Source: Bolinopsis microptera (Eukaryota > Ctenophora > Tentaculata > Lobata > Bolinopsidae). From it: a stretch of 64,000 bases of DNA. Position 1 is the first letter of the stretch. Every line of letters starts with the position of its first letter. This document shows positions 38,101 to 44,786 of the stretch, piece after piece. The position numbers were made by a program, and so were the translations under genes. Below the pieces are notes generated by a model, which saw only the letters and a program-made list of their open reading frames with translations, made no database searches and had not been told where the DNA came from. The stretch covers positions 18,121,118 through 18,185,117 of the forward strand of contig NC_087078.1 of the NCBI RefSeq assembly GCF_026151205.1, read 5' to 3'.

Positions 38101-38504
38101 GAGAGTTTGCAGCGACGACCATAAAATCAATCTCACCTGACTACCAACTAGCTGCTGCTATCTCAATCATCCTCTGGATGGCAGCCATCATCTCAGCTTT
38201 CATCGATAACATCCCCTTTACCGCCGCTATAATCCCCGTTATCTCACAAATCGTTACAGAGACTGGTTTACCTTTAGAGCCGCTGGTTTATGCTTTAGCG
38301 TTTGGGGCATGTCTCGGGGGAAATGGAACACTCATTGGAGCTTCTGCTAATATTGTAGCTGTGGGCATAGCAGAGGAGAAGGGGTACAAAATATCGTTTT
38401 TCGATTTTATGAAGTTAGGATTGCCCGTTATGTTTGTGACGGTTACTGTTGCCCATATATACCTGCTGGTTTGTCATTGCTGGTTTGGGTGGGGTAATGG
38501 ATGA
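11105..38504 (+). CDS. OCA2-like: P protein / OCA2-like transporter, 18 exons
   Basis: Exons: 11105-11248, 11449-11570, 20312-20363, 24464-24605, 24793-24869, 25002-25096, 25618-25720, 29111-29236, 29492-29557, 30912-31049, 32500-32543, 32792-32927, 34759-34838, 35367-35476, 35937-36075, 36961-37112, 37779-37886, 38092-38504. All junctions are GT-AG and in phase, totalling 2247 bp (748 aa; human OCA2 is 838). Family hallmarks include YALIMTEIIHRT, DNVTTILLITPITI, GIGDPPNVLI, LHKVEWTTLMFFAGLF, DNIPFTAAIIPV and FGACLGGNGTLIGASAN. The cytoplasmic N-terminus has ENSRLM, an acidic dileucine-type signal placed like ENTPLL of OCA2. TM1 is built from exons 3-4, followed by a luminal domain (exons 4-7) and the ion-transporter core. 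P proteins act in melanosomal or endolysosomal membranes as anion or pH regulators; that role is inferred. AATAAA at 38702. Introns host two other genes and several transposons. Confidence 0.9.
11684..12087 (+). repeat. left inverted arm with 11-bp subrepeats
   Basis: It begins with the terminal motif, continues with about 15-20 imperfect copies of gcacggttaag/c, then unique arm sequence (aaaccataatggt..., tgcgattcccgctatgagt...) and ends near accaggct. It matches the right arm in inverted orientation, with indels. Confidence 0.85.
12189..12229 (+). repeat. 9-bp microsatellite (aaggaatac)
   Basis: About four to five copies of a 9-bp unit between the left arm and the LINE ORF1. It has no obvious role and may mark a junction of the nested insertion. 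Confidence 0.7.
12495..15752 (+). pseudogene. LINE ORF1-like protein with C-terminal SGNH/esterase-like domain
   Basis: Open frame of 1085 aa; the first residue is a GTG and the frame is open upstream, so the true start is uncertain (first internal ATG near 12786). Residues ~300-350 are helical and SAP-like. A lysine-rich basic patch (KIPKKKKGKSNKKKKRGKR) lies near 485, coiled coil spans ~560-780, and a C-terminal segment (~890-1050) resembles the SGNH hydrolase (esterase) domain of CR1/Jockey-group ORF1 proteins, with the HTGSNDF block. It belongs to the element inside the foldback arms and overlaps the start of ORF2. The frame itself is intact although ORF2 is broken. Confidence 0.7.
15709..19291 (+). 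pseudogene. LINE ORF2: endonuclease plus reverse transcriptase, broken
   Basis: An APE-type endonuclease opens with FLCWNINHSRDKIEG, has the LLGDFNAR block and ends with SQYSDHRALSMSI. The reverse transcriptase follows, with NYRAITIGSCLGKLFSN, FVDYRKAFDSV, a GTEQGHPMSPELF block and the catalytic LLWADDLVLLA. A C-terminal cysteine/histidine cluster (CRFCC...DHVITECPGY) is typical of Jockey/CR1-group ORF2. Three lesions are visible: a frameshift near 15905, a second near 17005, and an in-frame TAA at 18179-18181. The copy is therefore not autonomous. The 3' region ends with short tandem tttaatcctg units near 19486-19515, in the style of CR1-type microsatellite tails. Confidence 0.85.
19292..19593 (+). 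other. LINE 3' UTR and tail region
   Basis: AT-rich sequence after the ORF2 stop. A short tandem tail (tttaatcctg repeated two to three times, about 19486-19515) could be the LINE 3' end. The sequence from there to the right inverted arm belongs to the host foldback element or to flanking insertion sequence. Confidence 0.5.
19594..20041 (-). repeat. right inverted arm with 11-bp subrepeats
   Basis: The inverted counterpart of the left arm: agcctggtta at its inner end, then sequence shared with the left arm, then ccgtgcctta/ccgtgcgtta subrepeats, ending ctaccgaattgcc. It carries about 35 bp (ggacggtcaaacgaagcagggctgttgc) missing from the left arm, so the arms have diverged. Confidence 0.85.
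20846..23337 (-). CDS. TALE-class homeobox protein, 8 exons, nested in P-protein intron 3
   Basis: Exons in order: 23337-23292 (exon begins 23346), 23164-23033, 22912-22827, 22367-22190, 22039-21928, 21737-21526, 21279-21128, 20920-20846. All introns are GT-AG; phases agree and total 993 bp (330 aa). The homeodomain spans the last two exons: NTPTVTVLSTWLRNNLKNPY, then PTISEKKELMKKTGL and IRQWFVNARRRYARE. The three-residue loop extension (NPYP) defines the TALE class; position 50 is Val where TALE proteins usually have Ile, Ala or Gly. The N-terminal 240 residues are Tyr/Gln/Pro-rich with a Gly run, then an acidic helix, and carry no MEIS or PBC domain that I recognise. It should be a nuclear DNA-binding regulator. 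The subfamily (TGIF/IRX-like versus divergent) is unresolved. The start ATG is the first in frame in its exon; upstream coding exons cannot be excluded. Confidence 0.88.
21334..21418 (+). mobile_element. truncated pogo-type MITE in homeobox intron
   Basis: Carries gaacggacataattttgaacggacata and ends in tgtccgttcaaataaagtctgataaggta, the same terminal sequence as the pogo-like family elsewhere in the window. The left end is degraded. It sits between the two homeodomain exons. Confidence 0.7.
22458..22797 (+). repeat. (GAGAAA)n hexanucleotide microsatellite
   Basis: About 340 bp of nearly perfect 6-bp units with a few gagaat variants at the right end, in an intron of the homeobox gene. Reading frames across it are open only because the unit lacks stops; they are not genes. 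Confidence 0.95.
23329..23400 (-). repeat. 36-bp tandem duplication copying a splice acceptor
   Basis: Two adjacent copies of gttgaacatactgatgttctgaaatatt(g/t)ttcaaag. On the minus strand each copy reads aatatttcag followed by AACATCAGTATGTTCAAC, so both the acceptor and the start of the first homeobox coding exon, including its ATG, are duplicated. Confidence 0.85.
26107..27796 (-). CDS. single-pass receptor-like protein, partial, nested in P-protein intron 7
   Basis: Three joined exons in coding order, 27796-27666, 27412-27339 and 27212-26107, phases consistent, giving about 437 residues; 5' exons (a signal peptide is expected) are not resolved. The extracellular part shows beta-sandwich-type segments. 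One ends in CSASMYGYTYWSNPLVLTRG, reminiscent of the WSxWS end of cytokine-receptor FN3 domains; another contains GVGYHVWVVTSASNLLVVD, which is FN3-like. Several N-x-S/T sequons and paired cysteines support secretion. A membrane span (VVQWALVGLGVGVVVVVTVW, continuing LLF) is followed by a basic stop-transfer and a short cytoplasmic tail. The gene lies wholly in an intron of the oppositely oriented P-protein gene. An in-frame ATG near 27826 would allow a start without a signal peptide, which seems less likely. Confidence 0.75.
29379..29491 (+). repeat. 44-bp tandem repeat abutting the exon 9 acceptor
   Basis: Two full units of aataatcttcactattatttaattactaattcactaattaatt and a third partial unit running directly into ttttacag, the acceptor of P-protein exon 9. 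Confidence 0.85.
30550..30582. repeat. short hairpin, ataccttgcttc arms
   Basis: A near-perfect inverted repeat (ataccttgcttc, spacer atttatt, gaagcaaggtat) in P-protein intron 9. It may be a collapsed MITE; nothing else supports a function. Confidence 0.6.
31073..32306 (+). repeat. (ACACTCC)n heptanucleotide satellite, about 1.2 kb
   Basis: About 176 essentially identical 7-bp units, beginning 24 bp after the donor of P-protein exon 10. Because 7 is not a multiple of 3 and the unit lacks stops, several frames on both strands stay open for over 400 codons; none is a gene. Strand asymmetry is extreme: the plus strand has no G throughout. Confidence 0.98.
33405..33674 (-). pseudogene. pogo/Jerky-type DDE transposase fragment
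   Basis: The 89-residue frame contains KTLLVYDVFKGHLAEKF, the second catalytic Asp block of DDE_1 (pogo/Tigger/Jerky), then LVLANMTNLFQPLDITVNR, matching the family's 'PANCTDLLQPLDVSVNK'-type segment. The N-terminal DNA-binding part and first Asp are not visible in an open frame, so it is a remnant. Confidence 0.8.
34177..34530 (-). mobile_element. tRNA-derived SINE
   Basis: The minus strand starts GGCCAGGTAGCGCAGTTGGT (box A: TAGCGCAGTTGG) and has the box B GGTTCAAATCC about 40 bases later. A roughly 270-bp body follows, ending TTCGGCTTCCTGTAATTGGC...GTTGGAATACTCCG, then an A-rich tail (poly-T at 34177-34185 on the plus strand). It is nested in the pogo-like element. The same 3' body recurs, interrupted, at 58250-58303 plus 59166-59197. 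Confidence 0.85.
35103..35376 (+). repeat. 33-bp minisatellite carrying the exon 14 splice acceptor
   Basis: Eight 33-bp units (gttgatgttgaactatttacccatttgttacag) followed by the true start of P-protein exon 14 at 35367, which is itself the beginning of a ninth unit. Seven of the eight units end in a tttgttacag-like acceptor (the first has taccg). The unit is free of stops in the exon frame (LMLNYLPICYR per unit). Confidence 0.92.
35498..35577. repeat. 80-bp imperfect hairpin, MITE-like
   Basis: The ends are inverted (taccttggcttttgagggc... and ...gcccgaaaagtagccaaggta), with inner arms acgcg/cgcgt. It resembles a very short MITE with TA-type ends, 20 bp after the exon 14 donor. Confidence 0.65.
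36826..36931 (+). repeat. (GTAACCACA)n 9-bp minisatellite before exon 16
   Basis: About eleven 9-bp units just upstream of the acceptor of P-protein exon 16 (exon start 36961). The array may form part of the long polypyrimidine-poor acceptor region. Confidence 0.9.
37093..37350 (+). repeat. tandem copies of the exon 16 splice donor
   Basis: Exon 16 ends ATCATCGTCATAG|gtttgtagc. The following intron repeats variants of that junction (tatcattgtcataggtttgtagctcatttggaatacatgtttct) about six times. Most copies keep catag|gtttgtag, so the donor context is multiplied. Confidence 0.85.
37376..37562. mobile_element. pogo-type MITE, 187 bp
   Basis: taccttatcggacgttatttgaccggacat at the left; atgtccgttcaaataaagtccgataaggta at the right. 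It has an internal partial copy of the end (taccttgtcggactttaattgaacggac) and the gctagggcctccagcg segment shared with other copies. It directly follows the donor array in intron 16. Confidence 0.9.
37700..37786 (+). repeat. 38-bp tandem repeat copying the exon 17 acceptor
   Basis: Two 38-bp units (atcaccatgactaccacactttaccctgacaaccccag) precede the true exon 17 start, so the sequence around cag|ATCACCATGA occurs three times. Thirty-eight is not a multiple of three, and only the last acceptor keeps the P-protein frame (DHHDMEGLL). Confidence 0.85.
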
Positions 38505-40081
38505 GCATTATCATGTTAAACTTTTAGATAAACATCCAATGCTATTAAATTTCAAATCACGATCGCCGCAAATGGATGGACGACCATCGGTTCTGTTTTC
38601 GCTGGCGAATGTTTTACAGTTTATTTCATGAAACTAATTACAATATTTTTCAGCTTTTTTGTTTAAAATGTAATTTGTTATAACATGACAACTGTTAACG
38701 AAATAAACAGTCTGTTTTTGTAAAAGAGATTAGAAATTGAACCTCAATTGTGGCAGATTGCTTTGGTGATTTTTCCAAGATATGTTAAATTTTCATTAGT
38801 ATCTAATTCGTAACTAGTCGGTAAGTTAATCCTGAACAATTTTCTTTATCTTATTATTACTTTTACAGACAGTAATAGTATTAAGTACTAATAATAAATA
38901 AGACATACTTATAGAAAACCCATTCAATTTTAGTTTTACCCCCGTACCCACTACCCATGTTGATGGGAAACTAAGGCTGTCGGAGTAAAACTAAACGTAC
39001 TGCCAAGCTCAGGTCGGTTCCTATCCTTCTAATGGACCATTAAGTGATTCGTCGGGCCGGTTAACGCCATGTATGTCGAAATGATCCACTGAGTCAGTCG
39101 TAAGCAGCAGGTGATCCTATCACACGCATCGTATAAAGATATATCTCTGATTGGGATAACAAGTTCATATGCTTGGGCCATATATGACTACCGAAGCATC
39201 GACAATCGAGCAACATGACCTCCACAGTCACCTTCATTCCTGGACGTACTTCTTGTTCAAGAAACGTTATTGTGTTGCAATTGTGAAATATGTTATTGAT
39301 TTGATTATCTAAATTAATCATATTTTAATAAACTTGTTGTATCACTATCTAATTCTAAATAAATAAATATATAAAAGTACTTGACTGGTGCAATTACAGT
39401 CAAGCCATCGCCGATCAGCCCGTTAATTTGGTCCACGTCGTCGGGCTCGGATAGTATGCTCTGTCAGCTCATGTTGTGAGTAATACATTGCACGTACGGG
39501 TCACATCACGCACGGGTCACATCACTCAGTCCAGCTGTTAGGCCAAGCGACCTAAAGTGGGCTGTTGGCTTAAAATCTGTTCTAAATTAGGATAAGGTAT
39601 ATTCTAACTCAGAAAGTTTCTTCGAGACCAGCTTAACATTAACAAATAGATACTATTATTGGTCCGCAACTTGCTAGGCTCATGGCCCCTCTTTGCATCC
39701 GAGGCTACAGCTAGCCTTATATTGCTAGCTGCATTTAAAGCTGTAAAACCTCGATCATTGAACTAACTGTATCTGGAGATCATATTAATGTTGTTACCAT
39801 GGTAACACTATTATTATTAATGTTATGCTGGAGACTGTTTGAATAAATTGGCCGGTGCACTTTACCACTTGTATTTGTAGTTGTATATGTACTTTGTATA
39901 GCGTCTAGTTGTATTATGTTAAATTAAATTTGAACATGTGAAATTGAAGTGACACGTGATAACCGTCACAAGGTAGCTTCTCATTTTTAAAAACTTTTCC
40001 TGAAGAGCCAGATCACCTAACAGTTTTGATAAACTCCAACACTTGCAATACCGTTCAACTCAAGCTTAACTGAAAACTGCA
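38505..40081. other. intergenic between P-protein and MFS genes
   Basis: It contains the P-protein poly(A) signal (AATAAA, 38702-38707) and AT-rich sequence. A GC-richer block at 38960-39560 (gtcggttcctatccttctaatgg..., catcgccgatcagcccg...) looks repeat-derived but has no recognised family. No exon found. Confidence 0.5.
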
Positions 40082-43000
40082 ATGGCGAGGACTGGCCTGG
40101 ACCGAGCTTGGAAAGCTCTCAGAAGGCACGGACGGAAATGCCAGAACTTGAAATGCAGACAGACTGTTGCACTGATAGGATCTGCTCTGATCCAGTTCAG
40201 TGTCGGCACTGTCACCTCGTTAGGTTAGTCTTATTTACAAAGTTACAACTGAACCAGTCAACCAATCTAAACCAATGTAAATAACAGATACTGAAATACT
40301 CATTTATATCAAAAATCAATATCAATATTTATTGAGATACAACATTATCAACGAATAGTATAAAGGAATGAGTACACATTTTAACGTGCATCAACACAGG
40401 AAATCAGGTCATATACCTAGTGTCATATGCGAGGGAAAGAGGGGCCAAGCAACCCAACTTACGGTACACTGACATGTCCATCCTGGTGTTCTTCGGAATG
40501 TTGGTCACGGGATTTGCAAGTGTTCCGTGCGGTCTTCTTGCTCAGAAAATTGGAGGTAACGGCAATTAAATCTAATACTAATCTAAACCTCAAACTGTTT
40601 TTATTATTCAAAACGTTGCTGTTTTATTATTTATTGTGTGCCAGAGAATCGAGCATCGAAGTCATCATAAATTAAAAAAATTTCAATTTAATAGTGCCGT
40701 ACAAAATTAACACCCATAATCACATATCAGGTTGGGAATCAGCAGCATTGGGTTCATTTATATACACGAGCTCCTTCGTGTTGGGATTCATAGCTGTGAA
40801 GTACAACTTCTATCTCTACTACGGAGTTGCGGTTCTGATGGCAGTAGGGGTGACGTTAGCTACTATTGGAGCTCTCACAGAGGCTATAAAGTGGGTCCCC
40901 AGGTGGGAGGGCATGGTAAGTTATAGCTCTCACAGAGGCTATAAAGTGGGTCCCTAGTTGGGAGGGCATGGTAAGTTAGGAGCTCTCACAGAGGCTATAA
41001 AGTGGGTCACTAGGTGGGAGGGCATGGTAAGTTATAGCTCTCACAGAGGCTATAAAGTGGGTCCCTAGGTGGGAGGGCATGGTAAGTTATAGCTCTCACA
41101 GAGGCTATAAAGTGGGTCCCTAGGTGGGAGGGCATGGTAAGTTATAGCTCTCACAGAGGCTATAAAGTGGGTCCCTAGGTGGGAGGGCATGGTAAGTTAT
41201 AGCTCTCACAGAGGCTATAAAGTGGGTCCCTAGGTGGGAGGGCATGGTAAGTTAGGAGCTCTCACAGAGGCTATAAAGTGGGTCCCTAGGTGGGAGGGCA
41301 TGGTAAGTTAGGAGCTCTCACAGAGGATATAAAGTGGGTCCCTAGGTGGGAGGGCATGGTAAGTTAGCTCTCACAGAGGCTATAAAGTGGGTCCCTAGGT
41401 GGGAGGGCATGGTAAGTTAGGAGCTCTCACAGAGGCTATAAAGTGGGTCCCTAGGTGGGAGGGCATGGTAAGTTATAGCTCTCACAGAGGCTATAAAGTG
41501 GGTCCCTAGGTGGGAGGGCATGGTAAGTTAGGAGCTCTCACAGAGGATATAAAGTGGGTCCCTAGGTGGGAGGGCATGGTAAGTTAGCTCTCACAGAGGC
41601 TATAAAGTGGGTCCCTAGGTGGGAGGGCATAGTAAGTTATAGCTCTCACAGAGGCTATAAAGTGGGTCCCTAGGTGGGAGGGCATGGTAAGTTATAGCTC
41701 TCACAGAGGCTATAAAGTGGGTCCCTAGGTGGGAGGGCATGGTAAGTTAGGAGCTCTCACAGAGGCTATAAAGTGGGTCCCTAGGTGGGAGGGCATGGTA
41801 AGTTAGGAGCTCTCACAGAGGCTATAAAGTGGGTCCCTAGGTGGGAGGGCATGGTAAGTTAGGAGCTCTCACAGAGGCTATAAAGTGGGTCCCTAGGTGG
41901 GAGGGCATGGTAAGTTAGGAGCTCTCACAGAGGCTATAAAGTGGGTCCCTAGGTGGGAGGGCATGGTAAGTTAGGAGCTCTCACAGAGGCTATAAAGTGG
42001 GTCCCTAGGTGGGAGGGCATGGTAAGTTATAGCTCTCACAGAGGCTATAAAGTGGGTCCCTAGGTGGGAAGGCATGGTAAGTTAGGAGCTCTCACAGAGG
42101 CTATAAAGTGGGTCCCTAGGTGGGAGGGCATGGTAAGTTAGGAGCTCTCACAGAGGCTATAAAGTGGGTCCCTAGGTGGGAGGGCATGGTAAGTTATAGC
42201 TCTCACAGAGGCTATAAAGTGGGTCCCTAGGTGGGAGGGCATGGTAAGTTAGGAGCTCTCACAGAGGCTATAAAGTGGGTCCCTAGGTGGGAGGGCATGG
42301 TAAGTTATAGATCTCACAGAGGCTATAAAGTGGGTCCCTAGGTGGGAGGGCGGCCGTATCGTGGCTTTCGCAACGGTACATTGTTAAATGAAATGACGAT
42401 GACGATGAGGGTCACGACGTGAGACGACTTAAAGACGACTTAAAGTTAAACCAACTTTTACAGGTGAACTGTACTTTTACAGGTTGTTACTTTCACAGGT
42501 GAACGGCATCAACTACGGAGCATTTGCTGCCGCCCCAGCGTTAGTGAACCCTCTGGTGACAGCCCTGGTTAATCCTCACAACATTTCACCTTCTGCTACA
42601 CCCTACATTGATAAAACTGAAAAGTACTTCACTAACGCCGAGGTGTTGGACAATTTCCCTAAGATTTACATCTTTGCTGTTTTTGGTTAGTCCCTTCAGT
42701 CTACCTTATCGGACTTTATTAATGTCCGTTCAAATGAAGTCCGATAAGGTAAGCGAAACTTTCTTACAGTTAAACCTTTTGCAGCACAAAACCGGCATCG
42801 AAAGCTAAATTCAGTGTCCAGTAAGAGTAACGAATCATATTACCCGATGTCTTACATTTTGCATCGAATATTTATTAAAGCCTAACACCGATTCTAATAT
42901 TTGAAAATTCCAAATAATTTTTGATCTCCAGGATTGGCGGCGGTTCAAATAGTAGGAATAGCGTTCCTGGCTCGATACCCCTGCCAACCGGAGGATGCGG

Positions 43001-44786
43001 GAGAGACGGAGGGAGGAGACGACGAGACCGTATCTATTATTACAGAGAGCTCCAGTGAGAGTCGGGCTCGAAGAAGGAGGTTTGTAACTCGCAGATTAGG
43101 GATAACTTTATATCCTGCCAAGTGGGTACTTTAACTCCCTCCCTCTTTAATCTAAAAGAGTGGTAAATACTAAAACTTTCTTTCCTATTAATGTCATCAA
43201 CTGGTTATGAATAATTAAGATCTAATCTTCCCGAGCCTTACTGGGGTACCTTTTTAGTATTTGCCGGGTTATTTTCAATCCTACTAGTACTACTTACTTT
43301 GGCCTTGTCTTTAGTCGATCCCCTGGGAACTGGGAATTCTTATTTGATGGTGCCATGTGGCTACTCCGACTCCACGCCCCATTTAATTAAGAATAGCGGT
43401 AAAACGTCCGTGTTTATAATTATTGCGTAACCTCAAGCTTTTAATAAATCTAATGCAACTATATCCTACTCCGTGTTAAGCGGTCATGATTAACAAAGAT
43501 TTAATCATCCCGAGCCTTACTGGGGTACCTTTTTAGTATTTGCCGGCTTATTTTCAATCCTACTACTTACTTTGGCCTTGTCTTTAGTCGCGATCAACGG
43601 GGATACCTGGTTAACCGGGGTTTGAGTGCATGACGTACCAAAATAATAACCTTAAAATATTTATGATAACATTAGTTCCATAATTATGCTTATCAGCGGT
43701 TTTCCTATTCATGCTGTACCAGCCTTTCACAATATGCTGTCTGCACCGGATCTGTTAACGCTGCGTCTGCTTTTAGTACTTCGTACCAGCCTACCAATCC
43801 AGGATTACGTTACCTTTAACATATTTATTGTATTTGTTCTAAAGATCATCATTCATTTTGGTTACTTATATGGTCAGGTTAATCTCGTTAAACTAATGAA
43901 ACACAAAGGGATAAATCACTCACTTTACGGGCTGTGTAATCAGCAAATAATCGCTATGTTTCGAGAGACTGACCCCGATAGAAATCTGTCTAAAACGTCT
44001 ACAATAATTGCAACAATTTCTCATTCGGAACAACATAGTAGCGGTTCTGATTTATCATACCCCCTTGTCAGGAAGATGAACGAACCGAAACACGAGTTGG
44101 AAGTAAAAGAGACGCTGTCCCTCCCTATATTCTGGAAGGTTTTCTTCCTGTTCTCCTTCGCTCTCGCCCCAGTACTGACAGCTCTGACCACCTTCAAAGT
44201 GTACGGCCAGTCCTTTATCCACGATGACATGTTTCTCGCTAAAGTAGGGGGATCTCTCGGCATCGCTAAAGGACTTGGTGCGTTCAGCTGGGGAGTAGTT
44301 GCTGATTTTATGTATTTGGAGGGATTGGTCCTGGTCATGACTATAATTGTCACTCTGGCGACTGTATTTGTCTACATCTCTAGTTTCTATGGTCGTGTTT
44401 TGTACGTGGTGGCATTTGTAACTCTCTTTTTGGCGGGAGGCGGTATTTTCTCCCTCTACCCTGTAGTCCTGGTTCGCTACTTCGGGCGGAACAACTTCGC
44501 AACCATTTACGGCATAGGACTGACCTCCATAGCGGTGGCAGCTGCTTTTATGGCACTGGTTACCCTTAGTTACGGTCGATTGTACCGGGGCTGGTTCATA
44601 TTCTGGCTGAGTCTGGCGTTCATTGCCTCGTTGGCAGTGTGGATAGCATTGTATCTCAACGTACTGGACTATAGGGGGGTGAACAGTAGTACTGTTACTG
44701 ACTCCAGGACTGTAGACCAGGGTGGCCAGGAGGTGAGGAATGTTGAGCGAAATGTTCCTCCCGTTCAAAGAGAACAGATCGGTTGA
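40082..44786 (+). CDS. MFS transporter, oxalate/formate antiporter-like (OFA) group, 6 exons
   Basis: Exons: 40082-40223, 40400-40555, 40731-40915, 42499-42685, 42932-43079, 44072-44786. GT-AG junctions and phases agree: 1533 bp, 510 aa, normal for 12-TM MFS. The N-half has LIGSALIQFSVGTVTSLGNQ (TM1), a CGLLAQKIGGW loop and KWVPRWEGMVNGINYGAFAA. OFA-type features are LVNPLVTALVNP, then YFTNAEVLDNFPKIYIFAVF, matching the YF-x-x-x-VL-x-x-x-P segment before the central loop. The cytoplasmic loop is acidic then RRRR. The C-half has KVFFLFSFALAPVLTALTTF and YFGRNNFATIYGIGLTSIAV, typical of OFA and apicoplast-pyruvate-carrier-like proteins. Transport of a small carboxylate at a membrane is inferred; the substrate is unknown. 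The frame upstream of the last acceptor (43686 on) is intronic. Exon 3 ends inside a large donor-site minisatellite. Confidence 0.88.
40868..42352 (+). repeat. minisatellite of about 26 units, each with a splice donor
   Basis: Units of 53-56 bp (agctctcacagaggctata..., ...gggagggcatggtaagtta) derived from the last ~48 bp of MFS exon 3 plus the first intron bases. Nearly every unit preserves GGCATG|gtaagt. The first unit is the coding exon itself (ccccagg); later units read ccctagg, which puts a TAG in the coding frame, so only the first donor gives an intact transporter. Confidence 0.95.
42459..42500 (+). repeat. repeated acceptor before MFS exon 4
   Basis: Three close copies of ctttt(c)acag followed by gtgaac or gttgtt: acttttacaggtgaactgta, cttttacaggttgtta, ctttcacag|GTGAACGGC. 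The last is the acceptor used in the gene model. Confidence 0.75.
42702..42751. mobile_element. minimal 50-bp pogo-type MITE
   Basis: TACCTTATCGGACTTTATT fused almost directly to ...AATGAAGTCCGATAAGGTA: the two terminal inverted repeats with virtually no interior. Located in MFS intron 4. Confidence 0.85.
43219..43595 (+). repeat. direct repeat pair of about 100 bp
   Basis: Two copies (about 43219-43324 and 43497-43595) share cccgagccttactggggtac, ctttttagtatttgccgg, ttattttcaatcctac and tactttggccttgtctttag. They lie in MFS intron 5. The copies differ by small indels; no family recognised. Confidence 0.85.

Noticed and set aside
40868-42352. CRISPR-like regular repeat array
   Set aside because: Units are directly adjacent with no spacers, derived from a coding exon end, in a eukaryotic gene.
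43686-44071. N-terminal extension of the last MFS open frame
   Set aside because: Splicing to the acceptor at 44071 joins the cytoplasmic loop in phase; the upstream part is intronic chance frame.
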